Below are positions 1 through 9,140 of a stretch of DNA of 64,000 nucleotides, one piece after another. The notes beneath the pieces are model-generated. The model was given only the letters and a program-made list of their open reading frames with translations, did no database searches and was not told where the DNA came from. The translations under genes and the position numbers were made by a program. Each line of letters opens with the position of its first letter. Positions within the stretch are counted from its first letter, which is position 1. The DNA is from an uncultured Atopobium sp. (lineage in GTDB: Bacteria > Actinomycetota > Coriobacteriia > Coriobacteriales > Atopobiaceae): assembly GCA_946997485.1 (NCBI GenBank), contig CAMPVF010000006.1, forward strand, positions 30,103-94,102, given 5' to 3'.

Positions 1-1859
1 TTAACGCATGCTACTACTTCATCTTCATTCATAGTGTAGTGATGCTCACCTGTGGTTGGGTTATACAGACGGTATACGCCACCTTTTTCTGCATGTTTAT
101 AGATGTAGCCCACGCCACCTTCACCCTTCCAGCCAAGACGCACCAGGTTATCATTTTCTACCGTTTCTGCGGTAAAGAAATGCTCGTGCGTGTATGGATT
201 ATACAAGCGGTACAAAGGTGCTACCTGAGGCTCTTGTTTCTCATCACCCGCTTTTTTCTTTAAAACAAAGGTTACTACCTGCTGTGTTGGGTCGCCAACA
301 TTGATTTGCTTAGCCACAGTAACATCAGCTTGCGACTTTTGTTCGGATCCCGTTGTTTCAACTACCCATTCATAACCATCAGGTGCCTTGGCCGTCGGCT
401 TTACCGTGTATTTTCCGGGCGCAAGGTAGGCAAGCCCTTTTGATACATAGCCTGCAGCATCGCTCAAAAGCGTTGTATTCTTGTCTTTGATTAGAGCTTC
501 GAGCTCTGCTTTTGTGAGTGCAGTCGCTTCCTTAACCGATTTAAAATCACCTGGAATCTGCTTTTCGGCGGCATACAATTCGTATGGTTTACCCACTTCA
601 AGCGCGCCGTCGGTATTTTTGTACTGCACAACCAACTGCGTTGGGATAGGTCTAAACGTCACGTAATAGTGCTTCGTTGTGAGCTGATTATCGTCTTTGT
701 CACGAGCGATACCATAATCATAGTTGCCAAAATTCTCAGTATTATCTTTGGTAAATTTACCACCTTTGGGCGTGTCTATGTCATTACTATAGTAAAGATA
801 GCCGGGAATGTTTGTGCCGGTCAGCTCTTCCATTGTTGGGCGCTTGACAGAATCTTTCTTGGGATCGCCTTCGTAGCTTAGAAGAGGCGTATACATATTT
901 CTGACAACCTGATTATTACCAAACCTCACTCCGGCAATATTTTTCATGTCAGTCAAATCGGATAAATTCAACTTGGTAAACGGTTTAGTAGAGAACCTAT
1001 CGGTTTCACTAACACTACGTTGATAAAGTTCACCGTTCCCTTTAATATTTGCTACTTTACGATATTGCAAATCGTCTACAAAATGGAATTGCGCACCACA
1101 TTCTGGAACAAACGCGAAATATCCAGGAGCTCCAGAGGATTGTTCATGATTAAGCCCTTCATAACCAAAAATAGCTTCATTATCAGCACTCCCCTCCATA
1201 ACAACATGAATAAACGTTTGATTCTTTCTCATTTGAAATTTGATATTGGTTTTATCAGCTATATTGGATCCAATAAGCCTTCCATTTACCTCAAGCTTGT
1301 ATGAAAGTTTTTCGTCAGGAGCTTTATTAAGGTCAAAATCTACTGATCCATCTGAGTTTTTTAATTCACGAGATGACCTGTATGGATAAAATTGACCATC
1401 ACCTGTATATACACCTTCTTTATCAACACGTGGGACAAATATAAAAATATCAATTCTTCCAAGCCTGCCGCTATACGTGTTGATGATTTCATCAATACTT
1501 TTAGTATCACCAAATGCTTGACCATTCTTTACAGAAAAGTTCTTTCCATAAGCCGTATAAAAATTCTTTTGAATAAAAGGTAAAGGGCTAACAGATTTCG
1601 TTTTGTCCTGCAGCGCTTTGACTTCATCCGGCGTAATTACATTGGGGAAAGGATTTTGTATATTCTTGTCATCACTAAAATCATAAACTCCATCTGCGTT
1701 TGGCTTAACAGTTGAGCCTTCCACAACAGGATCTGCAATGGCATATGTCATGGTGGCGGGACTTGCGAACTGTAACATGCCAAGCGCGCACACAATTGCA
1801 AACGGTGCAGTATATTTTGGGAAGTGGCAGTAGGTACTACGTTTAATCTGCGGTTTCAT
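1..1859 (-). CDS. Secreted surface protein with C-terminal DUF5648-type repeats (3' end outside window)
   Basis: Open frame from ATG at 1859 (GGAG seven bases upstream) through to base 3 without a stop, so the C-terminus lies beyond the window; at least 619 codons are present. An N-terminal hydrophobic stretch (about residues 20-40, ending near ATMTYA) looks like a signal peptide. The middle is an extracellular-looking, Asn/Asp/Lys-rich region with no family I recognise, followed by a Cna-B or prealbumin-like stretch (GYVSKGLAYLAPGKYTV). The last visible residues contain two copies of a YRLYNPxTxEHxxT pattern (LYRLYNPYTHEHFFT, then YRLYNPTTGEHHYT), typical of the DUF5648 repeats found on many actinobacterial and clostridial surface proteins. 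Probably an adhesin or cell-surface structural protein; binding partner unknown. Expression may be switched by the G-tract in its promoter. Function is inference; the frame and repeats are read directly. Confidence 0.8.
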   Translation of the reverse strand, partial: MKPQIKRSTYCHFPKYTAPFAIVCALGMLQFASPATMTYAIADPVVEGSTVKPNADGVYDFSDDKNIQNPFPNVITPDEVKALQDKTKSVSPLPFIQKNFYTAYGKNFSVKNGQAFGDTKSIDEIINTYSGRLGRIDIFIFVPRVDKEGVYTGDGQFYPYRSSRELKNSDGSVDFDLNKAPDEKLSYKLEVNGRLIGSNIADKTNIKFQMRKNQTFIHVVMEGSADNEAIFGYEGLNHEQSSGAPGYFAFVPECGAQFHFVDDLQYRKVANIKGNGELYQRSVSETDRFSTKPFTKLNLSDLTDMKNIAGVRFGNNQVVRNMYTPLLSYEGDPKKDSVKRPTMEELTGTNIPGYLYYSNDIDTPKGGKFTKDNTENFGNYDYGIARDKDDNQLTTKHYYVTFRPIPTQLVVQYKNTDGALEVGKPYELYAAEKQIPGDFKSVKEATALTKAELEALIKDKNTTLLSDAAGYVSKGLAYLAPGKYTVKPTAKAPDGYEWVVETTGSEQKSQADVTVAKQINVGDPTQQVVTFVLKKKAGDEKQEPQVAPLYRLYNPYTHEHFFTAETVENDNLVRLGWKGEGGVGYIYKHAEKGGVYRLYNPTTGEHHYTMNEDEVVACV

Positions 1860-1881
1860 TGCTACTCCAATGCTGGCCGTT

Positions 1882-1905
1882 AACAGCGAGAAAATTCTCA
1901 CTGTT
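1882..1905 (-). promoter_or_regulatory. Leader hairpin upstream of the surface-protein gene
   Basis: An 11-bp inverted repeat (AACAGTGAGAA / TTCTCGCTGTT, one U-G pair in RNA) with a two-base spacer lies 23-46 bases upstream of the ATG at 1859, within the predicted 5' leader. It could be a regulator-binding palindrome or an RNA hairpin; no T-tract follows it, so it is not a terminator. Confidence 0.4.
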
Positions 1906-1963
1906 ACCTTTGAGTTCCACATCAATCTGATGTCACAAAGCTGAAAATAGCCTTATTACCCTG

Positions 1964-1993
1964 ATAGTACCCCCCCCCCGGAGGATTTTTCAA
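1964..1993 (-). promoter_or_regulatory. Promoter with a ten-G run in the -35/-10 spacer (candidate phase-variable promoter)
   Basis: On the minus strand a -35 TTGAAA (1993-1988) and a -10 TACTAT (1969-1964) are separated by 18 bases, of which the ten next to the -10 (1979-1970) are an uninterrupted G run. Transcription would start near 1957, giving a leader of about 100 bases before the surface-protein ATG at 1859. Loss of one G would give the optimal 17-base spacer. This is the architecture of slipped-strand phase-variable promoters in other bacteria; variability here is inference. Confidence 0.6.
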
Positions 1994-2012
1994 TAGCAAA
2001 AGGTAGACTAGT

Positions 2013-2043
2013 AAAAAAGTGGCCAAGAAATACTCAGCCACTT
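2013..2043 (-). terminator. Rho-independent terminator of the substrate-binding protein gene
   Basis: Read on the minus strand: stem AAGTGGC, 13-base loop, GCCACTT, running into a T-tract. It lies 55 bases downstream of the stop of the lipoprotein gene and just upstream of the surface-protein promoter. Confidence 0.75.
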
Positions 2044-2097
2044 CTTACAAAATTCCATGTCAACCGCCAACAACAGCGCAAACAACAGCGCTATTGT

Positions 2098-3291
2098 CTA
2101 CGCCGTCTTAAAACGATCGTCGCCACCCTTAAGTGCAGCCATTACGTCCTTCACATACTGCTCAGTGTGTTCCTTGGCATCCTTAAAGTTATAATCCATA
2201 ACATTATTAGCATCAAGACCAAACTCCGTAGCCTTATCTGGCTGTTTAGCGTCGTCGATTACCAAGAATTGATATGCGCCAACCTCCTGCGCACGCTCCA
2301 CACACTGTGGCGAAAGCGCAAACTCAACCCATAAACGCGCAGCATTTGGATGTTTTGCACCCTTAAAGATCGCAGTTGCGCCCACTTCGTACGACGCGCC
2401 AGAACTAGGCACAACCATGCCAATATTTGTATAACCATTATCAACCGTTTGATAAATTGCACCATGCAAAAAGTCGATACCAATAGTACATTCGCCGCTA
2501 CCAACGTTTTTCGAAGGCCCTGAACCACTTTTTGTGTATATCGCAATATTTTTATCAAGCTGCACTAAAAACTCAATGCCTTTATCGTGCCCATATTTTT
2601 GAATAACGGTATTCATAATAAGCTTGGCTGTACCTGCAGTATTATAATTAGACGCCCAAATTAAACCCTTATACTCAGGCTTTAGTAAATCGGGCCAATC
2701 TTGGGGAGGCTCCAGCTTTCTGCGAGATAGCTCATCTTGGTTATATAGAAACCCTAATATACCTTTGTAAATGCCATACCAGTAGCCATCCGGATCCCTA
2801 AATACGCTTGAAATAAGATGCGACGCATTACGTGCTTCATAGGCTTCAAGCAGGCCTTTTGTTACGGCAACATTATAAGGATCGAGCGTTCCACCAAACC
2901 ACACATCCGCCGATGGATTACCTGCTTCTTCCTCAACTTTTGCCTGCACTTCACCTGTTGAAAGCCGCTGATAGCTTACGTCAATACCAAAAAGCTCCTT
3001 AAACTTTTCGGCACACGCTTGGACATGCTGCTCTTCGCACGACGCATAAATAACAAGGCTGCCATCTTTTTTTGCTGCATCGATGGTTGCCTGATCGGCA
3101 ATACGGCTTGTGTCTGTTGACTCTTTCGATTGTTTAGTTGCTTCGTTTGTTTGTTGCTCACAACCAGCAACCGAAAGAAGTCCAGCTGCTACAACGCTTG
3201 CCGTAGCTGCAGAAATAAAAGAGTGACGATTAATACAGTGTGGAGCATCCTTTAACGAGCATGCAGAATGTGGCAACTTAGCAATATCCAT
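2098..3291 (-). CDS. Lipoprotein substrate-binding protein, AfuA/FbpA-like (iron(III) or phosphonate-type ABC uptake)
   Basis: 397 residues. The frame extends to a TTG at 3306, but ATG 3291 has GGAG nine bases upstream and is preferred. The N-terminus has a hydrophobic segment ending in the lipobox LSVAGC, so the mature protein should be a lipid-anchored lipoprotein on the outer face of the membrane. After a Ser/Thr/Lys-rich linker comes a type-2 periplasmic-binding fold: DGSLVIYASCEEQ (first strand), ADVWFGGTLDPY, GYWYGIYKGILGFLYN, and NAARLWVEFALSPQ near the end, all typical of the COG1840 family that binds ferric iron, sugar phosphates or 2-aminoethylphosphonate. No permease or ATPase gene is adjacent, so substrate and partner transporter cannot be assigned. 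It is monocistronic, with a terminator downstream. Family assignment is fairly sure; substrate is unknown. Confidence 0.8.
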   Translation of the reverse strand: MDIAKLPHSACSLKDAPHCINRHSFISAATASVVAAGLLSVAGCEQQTNEATKQSKESTDTSRIADQATIDAAKKDGSLVIYASCEEQHVQACAEKFKELFGIDVSYQRLSTGEVQAKVEEEAGNPSADVWFGGTLDPYNVAVTKGLLEAYEARNASHLISSVFRDPDGYWYGIYKGILGFLYNQDELSRRKLEPPQDWPDLLKPEYKGLIWASNYNTAGTAKLIMNTVIQKYGHDKGIEFLVQLDKNIAIYTKSGSGPSKNVGSGECTIGIDFLHGAIYQTVDNGYTNIGMVVPSSGASYEVGATAIFKGAKHPNAARLWVEFALSPQCVERAQEVGAYQFLVIDDAKQPDKATEFGLDANNVMDYNFKDAKEHTEQYVKDVMAALKGGDDRFKTA

Positions 3292-3777
3292 GGCAATCAA
3301 CTCCAAACAAAAGGGTTATGGCAATGCACAGATCGTAAGATAACGCGAAATGCAACAGGTTGTGGCTACAACAGGTTGCGACTTAAACAACTGCAGCAAC
3401 ACCATACACACCCAATAACCAACGTGACAACAACGCAAGTATATAGTAAGGCCGATTAGGTTACTTAATGATTGTGGCGAGAGGTCATTTTTTGAACGCT
3501 GATGGTTTAAAGGCCTGAAATGCGCCTGAAAGGATGAGCGGGCGGAATAACGCTATGCATGTGCTGCATGGAGTTTCAGATGTGCCGGAATGCAAAAGTC
3601 AGAAAAACAAGAGTCAAGGCAAGTTTTTTAGCGATAGGGAGAGCGCACAAAAAGATGGAGCGCTTGGCACAACGGTGTATGGGCATGCGCGGGGAAAATG
3701 CGTCCGCACACCGAACAAAGTGTGATATCATATCGATATTAAATTACGGCGACGAGCCCTTCGAAAAAGGAGCGCTT
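3292..3777. other. Intergenic region between divergent transporter genes
   Basis: 486 bases with no convincing gene; a short frame starting at 3559 merely extends the ABC ATPase upstream and lacks a ribosome-binding site. It must hold the promoters of both flanking genes. A TATACT hexamer on the minus strand (3443-3438) is a possible -10 for the lipoprotein gene. A 14-base imperfect direct repeat (AACAGGTTGTGGCT / AACAGGTTGCGACT) lies near 3354-3382. No terminator or riboswitch signature was seen. Confidence 0.5.
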
Positions 3778-4716
3778 ATGCTTTACATAGAGCACCTCAC
3801 CAAAACATACCAGGCACAAAAGCCGGGCATGTTCAAAAAACTGGCACATAAGCTTACTTCCATTACACATGCATCCAAAGACGCAGGTAAAAACCAAGCT
3901 AGCCAAGCCAGTCAAGCAAGGCAGGCAAACCAACCATCCCGTCCGCAATCGGCCACTACGTTTGCTGTACGCGACCTTAGCTTGCGCGTAGAGCCGGGCG
4001 ACATTTTTGCATTTATCGGTCCTAACGGCGCAGGTAAAACAACCACCATAAAAAGTGTTGTTGGTATTCACTCCTTTGACAAGGGCACCATTACAATCGA
4101 CGGCCACTCCATTGTGGACGACCCCATCGCAGCTAAACGGGTGTTTTCGTACCTGCCCGACAACCCAAGCGTATACGAATACCTTACAGGCATCGAGTAT
4201 TTGCAGTTTGTTGCCGACATGTATGGCATCTCGCAAGCTCAGGCTAAAACGCGCATGCAAAAGTATGCCGACATGTTTGGCATAACTTCAAAGCTGAATA
4301 TGCGTGCTGCCGATTTTTCACACGGTATGAAGCAAAAACTTGCTATTATAGCTGCACTTTTGCACAAGCCGCAGCTTCTTATTCTTGATGAGCCGTTTGT
4401 TGGTCTCGACCCCGAAGCAACGCTCCATTTTAAGGAAATTATGCACGAGATTTGCGAAAACGGTGGTGCGGTGTTTTATTCAACGCACGTGCTTGAAGTT
4501 GCAGAAAAGCTGTGCAATAAAGCGGCCATGATTAAAGACGGCCGTCTTGTTGCACAAGGCACCATGGCGCAGCTTACGCAGAATGCATCGCTTGAAACGC
4601 TGTTTATGGACGAGTTAGGCGAAGGCACGCAACAAAACGCGCAGGCCAATGTGCAAGCAAACGAGCAGAACGATGCACGTCCAGCCGCAAACGAGCACGA
4701 AACCGATGTGATGTAG
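3778..4716 (+). CDS. ABC transporter ATP-binding protein (ABC-2 exporter type)
   Basis: 312 residues from ATG 3778, preceded by AAAAAGGAG five bases upstream; an in-frame extension back to 3559 has no ribosome-binding site. Walker A GPNGAGKTT at residues 81-89, ABC signature in FSHGMKQKL, Walker B LLILDEPFVGLD, and the switch histidine in STHV are all present, so it should hydrolyse ATP. An unusual linker of about 45 residues rich in Gln, Ser, Ala and Lys interrupts the first beta-strands (residues 15-60) before AVRDLSLRV. The tail after residue 280 is again Gln/Asn-rich. The stop is followed one base later by the permease start, so the two are co-transcribed and probably form a homodimer-permease exporter. 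The exported compound is unknown. Confidence 0.88.
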   Translation: MLYIEHLTKTYQAQKPGMFKKLAHKLTSITHASKDAGKNQASQASQARQANQPSRPQSATTFAVRDLSLRVEPGDIFAFIGPNGAGKTTTIKSVVGIHSFDKGTITIDGHSIVDDPIAAKRVFSYLPDNPSVYEYLTGIEYLQFVADMYGISQAQAKTRMQKYADMFGITSKLNMRAADFSHGMKQKLAIIAALLHKPQLLILDEPFVGLDPEATLHFKEIMHEICENGGAVFYSTHVLEVAEKLCNKAAMIKDGRLVAQGTMAQLTQNASLETLFMDELGEGTQQNAQANVQANEQNDARPAANEHETDVM

Positions 4717-4717
4717 C

Positions 4718-6448
4718 ATGACGCGCGATATAACCACCTCCACGCAAAGCGCTGTACCAACGCCGATTCGCCAAATTATTACCATCCTAAAAGCCGATTT
4801 ACGCAATAGACGCAGGCAAGCGTTTTTACCAAAACACATGACCAAAAAACGCCTGATAAACCCCAAAGTATCAAGCACAATCCTTACGGGCTTCGTGCTT
4901 ATATACATAGGCGCTATACTCATAAATTTTTATGCTCAAATTGCTAACATTTTTGGTCCGGGCGTAATACCGGCGTGGGCACTCATGACAAGCGTTATTG
5001 TTATCCTTACCAACGACTTTATCTCACTTGGCACAACGCTCTTTGAAACGAGCCGCTACGAACAAATCCGATCCTTACCCGTGTCAACAAGCACTATAGC
5101 CTGGTCACGCATTATCACCGCTTTAACCGGATCGTTTATAACGGCACTTTACTTTTTGGGCTGCGCTTCAATAGTGTGGATACGTTTTGCCGACATACTC
5201 TCGATAATGCGCCTTATGCTGTTTGGCACCATCATAGGTCCCATGTATGTGTCGATAATGAGCTTTGGCGTTTTTATCATCGGCTACGAGCTCAACCGCA
5301 CGTTCCGCGCAGGAAAAACGCTACTTGTTGGCCTTATTTCCTGCGTAGTTATTGCGCCCTTTATCATCTTTTCCTACTGTATGATTATTCCCGAAGCGCG
5401 CGAGGTGATAGTTCCTCTCGTGGACAAATTCAATATAATACCGCAAGGCCTCAACCTCTTTACTCAGGCGTGCGAGGGCGATCTGCTTGCGCTTGTTATG
5501 ATTGCAACGCCGGGTGTCGTGGTATATGCCGTGTTTATGACGTGGATTTCACGCAATCTCGACGCCATTATCGCGCTTAAAGGCGTAAAAAAATCAGCAC
5601 GCACGTTTACATTTGACCAGCTAACAGGTGGTAATACGCGTAATGAGGCTGCTAATAGCAACGCGGGCGCTACTGCGATTGAAGATGCTGGCGCTGCTCA
5701 CGAAGCAGTATTACCCGCAAGCTATAAATCAGCATTCCGCGCCATTATTGCCAAAGATGTCCGCTTCTTTAAACGCACGTTTGCACTGTTTATAAACCTG
5801 GAGATCATATTGCTTTTGATGGTTGTAATCGCGTTGATATTTTGCTTGGTGTACCAATTCATGCTTGCCGACGCACCATTTCCAACACGCATAGCATGCT
5901 TCGTAGCCGCATTTATACCCGTGTACATGATGGCTGCTCCTATTGCGCTTTACACAATTACACTCGAGGGTAATAAATGGTGGCACATGCAAACAGCACC
6001 CGTACCTGCGAAAACGCTATACCATGCAAAGCTTGCCGAAGCGTTAATTCCATCGTATATTGCCATTGCTCTGTGCGAAATATTGTACAACGTATTTCTA
6101 CCGCTCGGGTTGGCTGAACGGTTTGTGCTGCTCATAACCCCAATTTCCATAACGCTCTTTATGCAAATGCTCGCATTTTCTATGGACGTACACCAGCCCA
6201 ATTTTTCATGGGATGATACACACTCCATTACCCAGGCGATAAAGCGGCCCACATTCGCTTTTGCTATGATGATTATGGCGTATGTGAGCGTGAGCATTAC
6301 CGCGCTTGTATGCTTTAATCCTCTCACGTTTATTTTTCCAAGTGACATCTTATATTGTGGGTGCGCACTTGTGATATGCGCTATCTTTTGTGGAGTTACC
6401 TACCTGATTTACCTTAACCTTATGGATACGCCGCTGGCTGAAAGCTAG
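4718..6448 (+). CDS. ABC-2 type exporter membrane protein
   Basis: 576 residues, starting one base after the ATPase stop. About 12 hydrophobic helices are visible in two groups: six in residues 45-290, then a hydrophilic Ala/Asn/Gly-rich loop (about 300-335), then six in residues 355-570. This is the layout of a fused ABC-2 permease that pairs with a single ATPase gene. No extracellular catalytic domain is evident. Similar two-gene exporters carry antibiotics, bacteriocins, lipids or peptides; the sequence does not indicate which. It sits directly downstream of (convergent to) the truncated S10 operon and shares a bidirectional terminator with it. Confidence 0.82.
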   Translation: MTRDITTSTQSAVPTPIRQIITILKADLRNRRRQAFLPKHMTKKRLINPKVSSTILTGFVLIYIGAILINFYAQIANIFGPGVIPAWALMTSVIVILTNDFISLGTTLFETSRYEQIRSLPVSTSTIAWSRIITALTGSFITALYFLGCASIVWIRFADILSIMRLMLFGTIIGPMYVSIMSFGVFIIGYELNRTFRAGKTLLVGLISCVVIAPFIIFSYCMIIPEAREVIVPLVDKFNIIPQGLNLFTQACEGDLLALVMIATPGVVVYAVFMTWISRNLDAIIALKGVKKSARTFTFDQLTGGNTRNEAANSNAGATAIEDAGAAHEAVLPASYKSAFRAIIAKDVRFFKRTFALFINLEIILLLMVVIALIFCLVYQFMLADAPFPTRIACFVAAFIPVYMMAAPIALYTITLEGNKWWHMQTAPVPAKTLYHAKLAEALIPSYIAIALCEILYNVFLPLGLAERFVLLITPISITLFMQMLAFSMDVHQPNFSWDDTHSITQAIKRPTFAFAMMIMAYVSVSITALVCFNPLTFIFPSDILYCGCALVICAIFCGVTYLIYLNLMDTPLAES

Positions 6449-6566
6449 AACGTTGTAGGCGTTATTCGAGCGTTATAATACCAAAGAGCTGCACATACAC
6501 GTAAGGTTATGCCAGCGCAAGGGTACGCCAACGCAAAAGTTAACCAGCGCATGCTTTAGATAACAC

Positions 6567-6602
6567 AAAAAGCTCCGTGCCCAAACGGGTACGGAGCTTT
6601 TT
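6567..6602. terminator. Bidirectional rho-independent terminator
   Basis: Near-perfect hairpin with arms AAAAAGCTCCGT and ACGGAGCTTTTT plus an inner GCCC/GGGT stem and AAAC loop. The A-tract on one side and T-tract on the other let it stop both the ABC exporter transcript (+) and the S10 operon (-). Confidence 0.9.
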
Positions 6603-6689
6603 TCATATCAAACATTCAAACACTACAAGCGCTGCTACATACAGCCATGCAACAAACGTTGCAGGTTAGAGCTGCGCACACGTGTTTTC

Positions 6690-7010
6690 CTACTTGATAA
6701 CTTCGCCAGATTTCTTAGCAAAGCGCACCTTGGTGCCATCGTCGAGGAACTTATAACCAACACGCGTAGCCTTGTCGCCAGTTGGGTCAACAAGAGCAAC
6801 GTTAGAAACGTCGATTTTAGCTTCCTTCTCAACAATACCACCCTGCTGATTTGGGCCAGCAGCTTTTTGGTGCTTTTTGGCAACGGCAACGCCAGATACA
6901 ACAACCTTGTGCTCTTGTGGCATAGCAGCAAGAACCTCACCACGTTTACCCTTGTCTTTACCGGCGATTACAACAACCTGATCGCCTTTTTTAATTTTCA
7001 TCTTAGCCAT
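6690..7010 (-). CDS. rplX: Large ribosomal subunit protein L24
   Basis: 106 residues. ATG 7010 ([17 protein letters not shown]) is chosen over ATG 7016 because GTGAG lies six bases upstream of it. The KOW motif region ([18 protein letters not shown], residues 8-25) identifies L24, an assembly initiator that binds near the 5' end of 23S rRNA. It is the last gene of this operon; the usual next genes (L5, S14, S8, L6 and so on) are absent and a terminator follows. Confidence 0.97.
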   Translation of the reverse strand: MAKMKIKKGDQVVVIAGKDKGKRGEVLAAMPQEHKVVVSGVAVAKKHQKAAGPNQQGGIVEKEAKIDVSNVALVDPTGDKATRVGYKFLDDGTKVRFAKKSGEVIK

Positions 7011-7024
7011 GAGCATCTCACTTT

Positions 7025-7393
7025 CTACAGCGTCTCAGGAGCGAGCGAGACGATCTTCATGTACTTGTGATCACGCAGCTCACGAGCAACAGGTCCAAAG
7101 ATACGGGTGCCCTTTGGCTCACCTTGCTTGTCTACCAAAACACACGCGTTTTGGTCGAACTTAATATAGCTGCCATCTTTACGGCGCGTTTCTTTAACGG
7201 TGCGTACAACAACGCAACGTACAACGTCGCCCTTCTTTACCGAGCCACCGGGTGTAGCTTCTTGTACTGCACACATAATAACGTCGGCAAGACCGGCGTA
7301 ACGGCGCTTAGAGCCACCCAGGACTTTGATGCATTTGACACGCTTGGCGCCGCTGTTGTCAGCAACGTGAAGCATAGTCTCCATCTGAATCAT
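7025..7393 (-). CDS. rplN: Large ribosomal subunit protein L14
   Basis: 122 residues, the usual length. It begins [17 protein letters not shown] and contains the L14 signature (GVVKKGDVV-like, here [15 protein letters not shown]) and the conserved end [17 protein letters not shown]. It binds 23S rRNA at the subunit interface and contacts L19. GGAGG lies seven bases before the ATG. A 100-base spacer separates it from rpsQ, longer than elsewhere in the operon and able to pair through TCCGATT/AATCGGA. Confidence 0.98.
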   Translation of the reverse strand: MIQMETMLHVADNSGAKRVKCIKVLGGSKRRYAGLADVIMCAVQEATPGGSVKKGDVVRCVVVRTVKETRRKDGSYIKFDQNACVLVDKQGEPKGTRIFGPVARELRDHKYMKIVSLAPETL

Positions 7394-7493
7394 ACGTCAT
7401 CCTCCAACCCCGAAGACTCCGATTATGCCCCGCAACTTAAATTGCTGCTCAAAGCAGCCAGCGCGGCTGCACAATCGGACGTCGGGACAATCG

Positions 7494-7760
7494 TTATTTA
7501 GCGCGCTCTACAATTTCAGCAAGACGCCAGTGTTTAGTCTTTGATAGCGGACGTGTTTCCATAACACGAACCGTATCGCCCAAGCCACATTCGTTCTTCT
7601 CGTCGTGAACGTGAAGTTTCTTGTGGATGGTCATCATCTTACCGTATTTAGGATGGTGCTTACGGTATGTAACTTGCACGGTAATGCTCTTGTCGCCGGA
7701 AAGGGAGATAACCTCACCGGTGCGAACCTTACGTGCATTCCTGCTTTCGGTATCTGCCAT
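7494..7760 (-). CDS. rpsQ: Small ribosomal subunit protein S17
   Basis: 88 residues. The N-terminal region [19 protein letters not shown] and the block [20 protein letters not shown] are diagnostic for S17, a primary 16S rRNA-binding protein of the OB-fold class. It lies 19 bases downstream of rpmC in the operon, in the standard order. Confidence 0.97.
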   Translation of the reverse strand: MADTESRNARKVRTGEVISLSGDKSITVQVTYRKHHPKYGKMMTIHKKLHVHDEKNECGLGDTVRVMETRPLSKTKHWRLAEIVERAK

Positions 7761-7779
7761 AATGACTCACTTTCCGATT

Positions 7780-7992
7780 CTAGTTCTCTTGCGCTTTTTC
7801 AGCGGCAATTTGACGTGCACGAATTTCAGTTTGAAGACGTGCAATGTCATGTTTAACAGCCTTTACACGAGCGGTGTTATCAAGCTGGCTCGTTGCCATT
7901 TGAAAACGAAGACGGAAAAGCTCGCTGCGGCCATCTTGTAGTTTTTGGGCGAGCATATCATCAGAAAGCTCACGAATTTCAGTGTACTTCAT
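7780..7992 (-). CDS. rpmC: Large ribosomal subunit protein L29
   Basis: 70 residues, mostly two helices. It begins [14 protein letters not shown] and has the L29 pattern ([16 protein letters not shown] followed by [13 protein letters not shown]). It sits near the exit of the ribosomal tunnel next to L23. GGAG lies eight bases before the ATG; it follows rplP by five bases. Confidence 0.96.
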   Translation of the reverse strand: MKYTEIRELSDDMLAQKLQDGRSELFRLRFQMATSQLDNTARVKAVKHDIARLQTEIRARQIAAEKAQEN

Positions 7993-7997
7993 GCTGT

Positions 7998-8423
7998 TTA
8001 CTCCTCCACATTCGATGTGGCGCGCATAACAACCTTGGTCTTGATAGGCATCTTGTGCGAAGCAAGACGCAATGCCTCTTTGGCCACTTCTTCGGTAACG
8101 CCGTCGATCTCAAACATAATACGACCAGGTTTTACAACGGCTACCCACTCTTCGGGGTTACCTTTACCAGAACCCATACGAGTTTCTGCTGGTTTCTTTG
8201 AGATTGGCTTGTCGGGGAAAATTGTAATCCAAACCCTACCGCCACGCTTCATGTAACGCGTCATAGCAATACGCGCAGCTTCAATTTGACGGTTGGTAAT
8301 CCAGTGAGCTTCCAGAGCCACAAGACCATACGAACCAAAATGCAGTTCGGTGTTGCCCTTTGCGTGACCCTTCATGGAGCCGCGCTGTACTTTACGATGG
8401 AGAACACGTTTTGGTGCCAGCAT
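7998..8423 (-). CDS. rplP: Large ribosomal subunit protein L16
   Basis: 141 residues. It begins [19 protein letters not shown] and has the L16 motifs [17 protein letters not shown] and [20 protein letters not shown]. It contacts 5S and 23S rRNA near the A-site tRNA. Its ATG overlaps the rpsC stop by one base (TAATG), implying translational coupling. Confidence 0.98.
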   Translation of the reverse strand: MLAPKRVLHRKVQRGSMKGHAKGNTELHFGSYGLVALEAHWITNRQIEAARIAMTRYMKRGGRVWITIFPDKPISKKPAETRMGSGKGNPEEWVAVVKPGRIMFEIDGVTEEVAKEALRLASHKMPIKTKVVMRATSNVEE

Positions 8424-9133
8424 TAGCGACTCCTCCTCTCGTTGCGACGGCGAGGACGTGGTGCACCCTCAAGAGCAGGATTTGGAGCTGGTTGTCCGGG
8501 GAGCTTCTCGCCTAAATAAATCCAAACTTTAATACCTACAGCACCCATGGTTGTGCTTGCTGTAGCAGTTGCAAAGTCGATCTTTGCACGGAGCGTGTGC
8601 AGAGGCACGCGACCTTCACGCGACCACTCAACACGACCCATTTCAGCACCGTTCAAACGACCAGAGCATTGGATACGAATACCCTTAGCACCAGCCTTAG
8701 TAGCAGCCTGAACTGCTTTACGAACAGCACGACGGAATGCTACACGGCCTTCGAGCTGCTCGGCAATGCGGTCGGCAGTAAGCTGAGCGTCGAGGTCGGG
8801 TTGCTTAATTTCGACAACCTCAACATGAACGCTACCTTTAGGAAGGCCGGCAATGCGCTGTACATCATTGCGCAAATCGTCGATCTCGCCACCCTTTTTG
8901 CCGATAACGATACCAGGACGTGAGGTGAGAATTGATACTTTTACTTTGTCGCCAGCGCGCTCAATTTCTACGCGAGATAAAGCGGCTTTAGCAAGGCGCT
9001 TCTTGAGGTATTTACGAATCTCAAGGTCGCCGCCAATGTTTTTAGCATAATTGCCCTTATTGGCGTACCAGCGGGAACGCCATTGCTCGGTAATACCAAG
9101 ACGGAAGCCAGTAGGCTGTACTTTCTGACCCAT
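8423..9133 (-). CDS. rpsC: Small ribosomal subunit protein S3
   Basis: 236 residues from ATG 9133 ([16 protein letters not shown]); a 47-codon upstream extension to 9274 overlaps rplV and is not real. A KH RNA-binding domain is visible around [18 protein letters not shown], then the C-terminal S3 domain ([29 protein letters not shown]). It lines the mRNA entry channel of the 30S subunit. The C-terminus is a basic PRRRNERR tail. Eight bases separate it from rplV. Confidence 0.97.
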   Translation of the reverse strand: MGQKVQPTGFRLGITEQWRSRWYANKGNYAKNIGGDLEIRKYLKKRLAKAALSRVEIERAGDKVKVSILTSRPGIVIGKKGGEIDDLRNDVQRIAGLPKGSVHVEVVEIKQPDLDAQLTADRIAEQLEGRVAFRRAVRKAVQAATKAGAKGIRIQCSGRLNGAEMGRVEWSREGRVPLHTLRAKIDFATATASTTMGAVGIKVWIYLGEKLPGQPAPNPALEGAPRPRRRNERRSR

Positions 9134-9140
9134 ACTTCCC

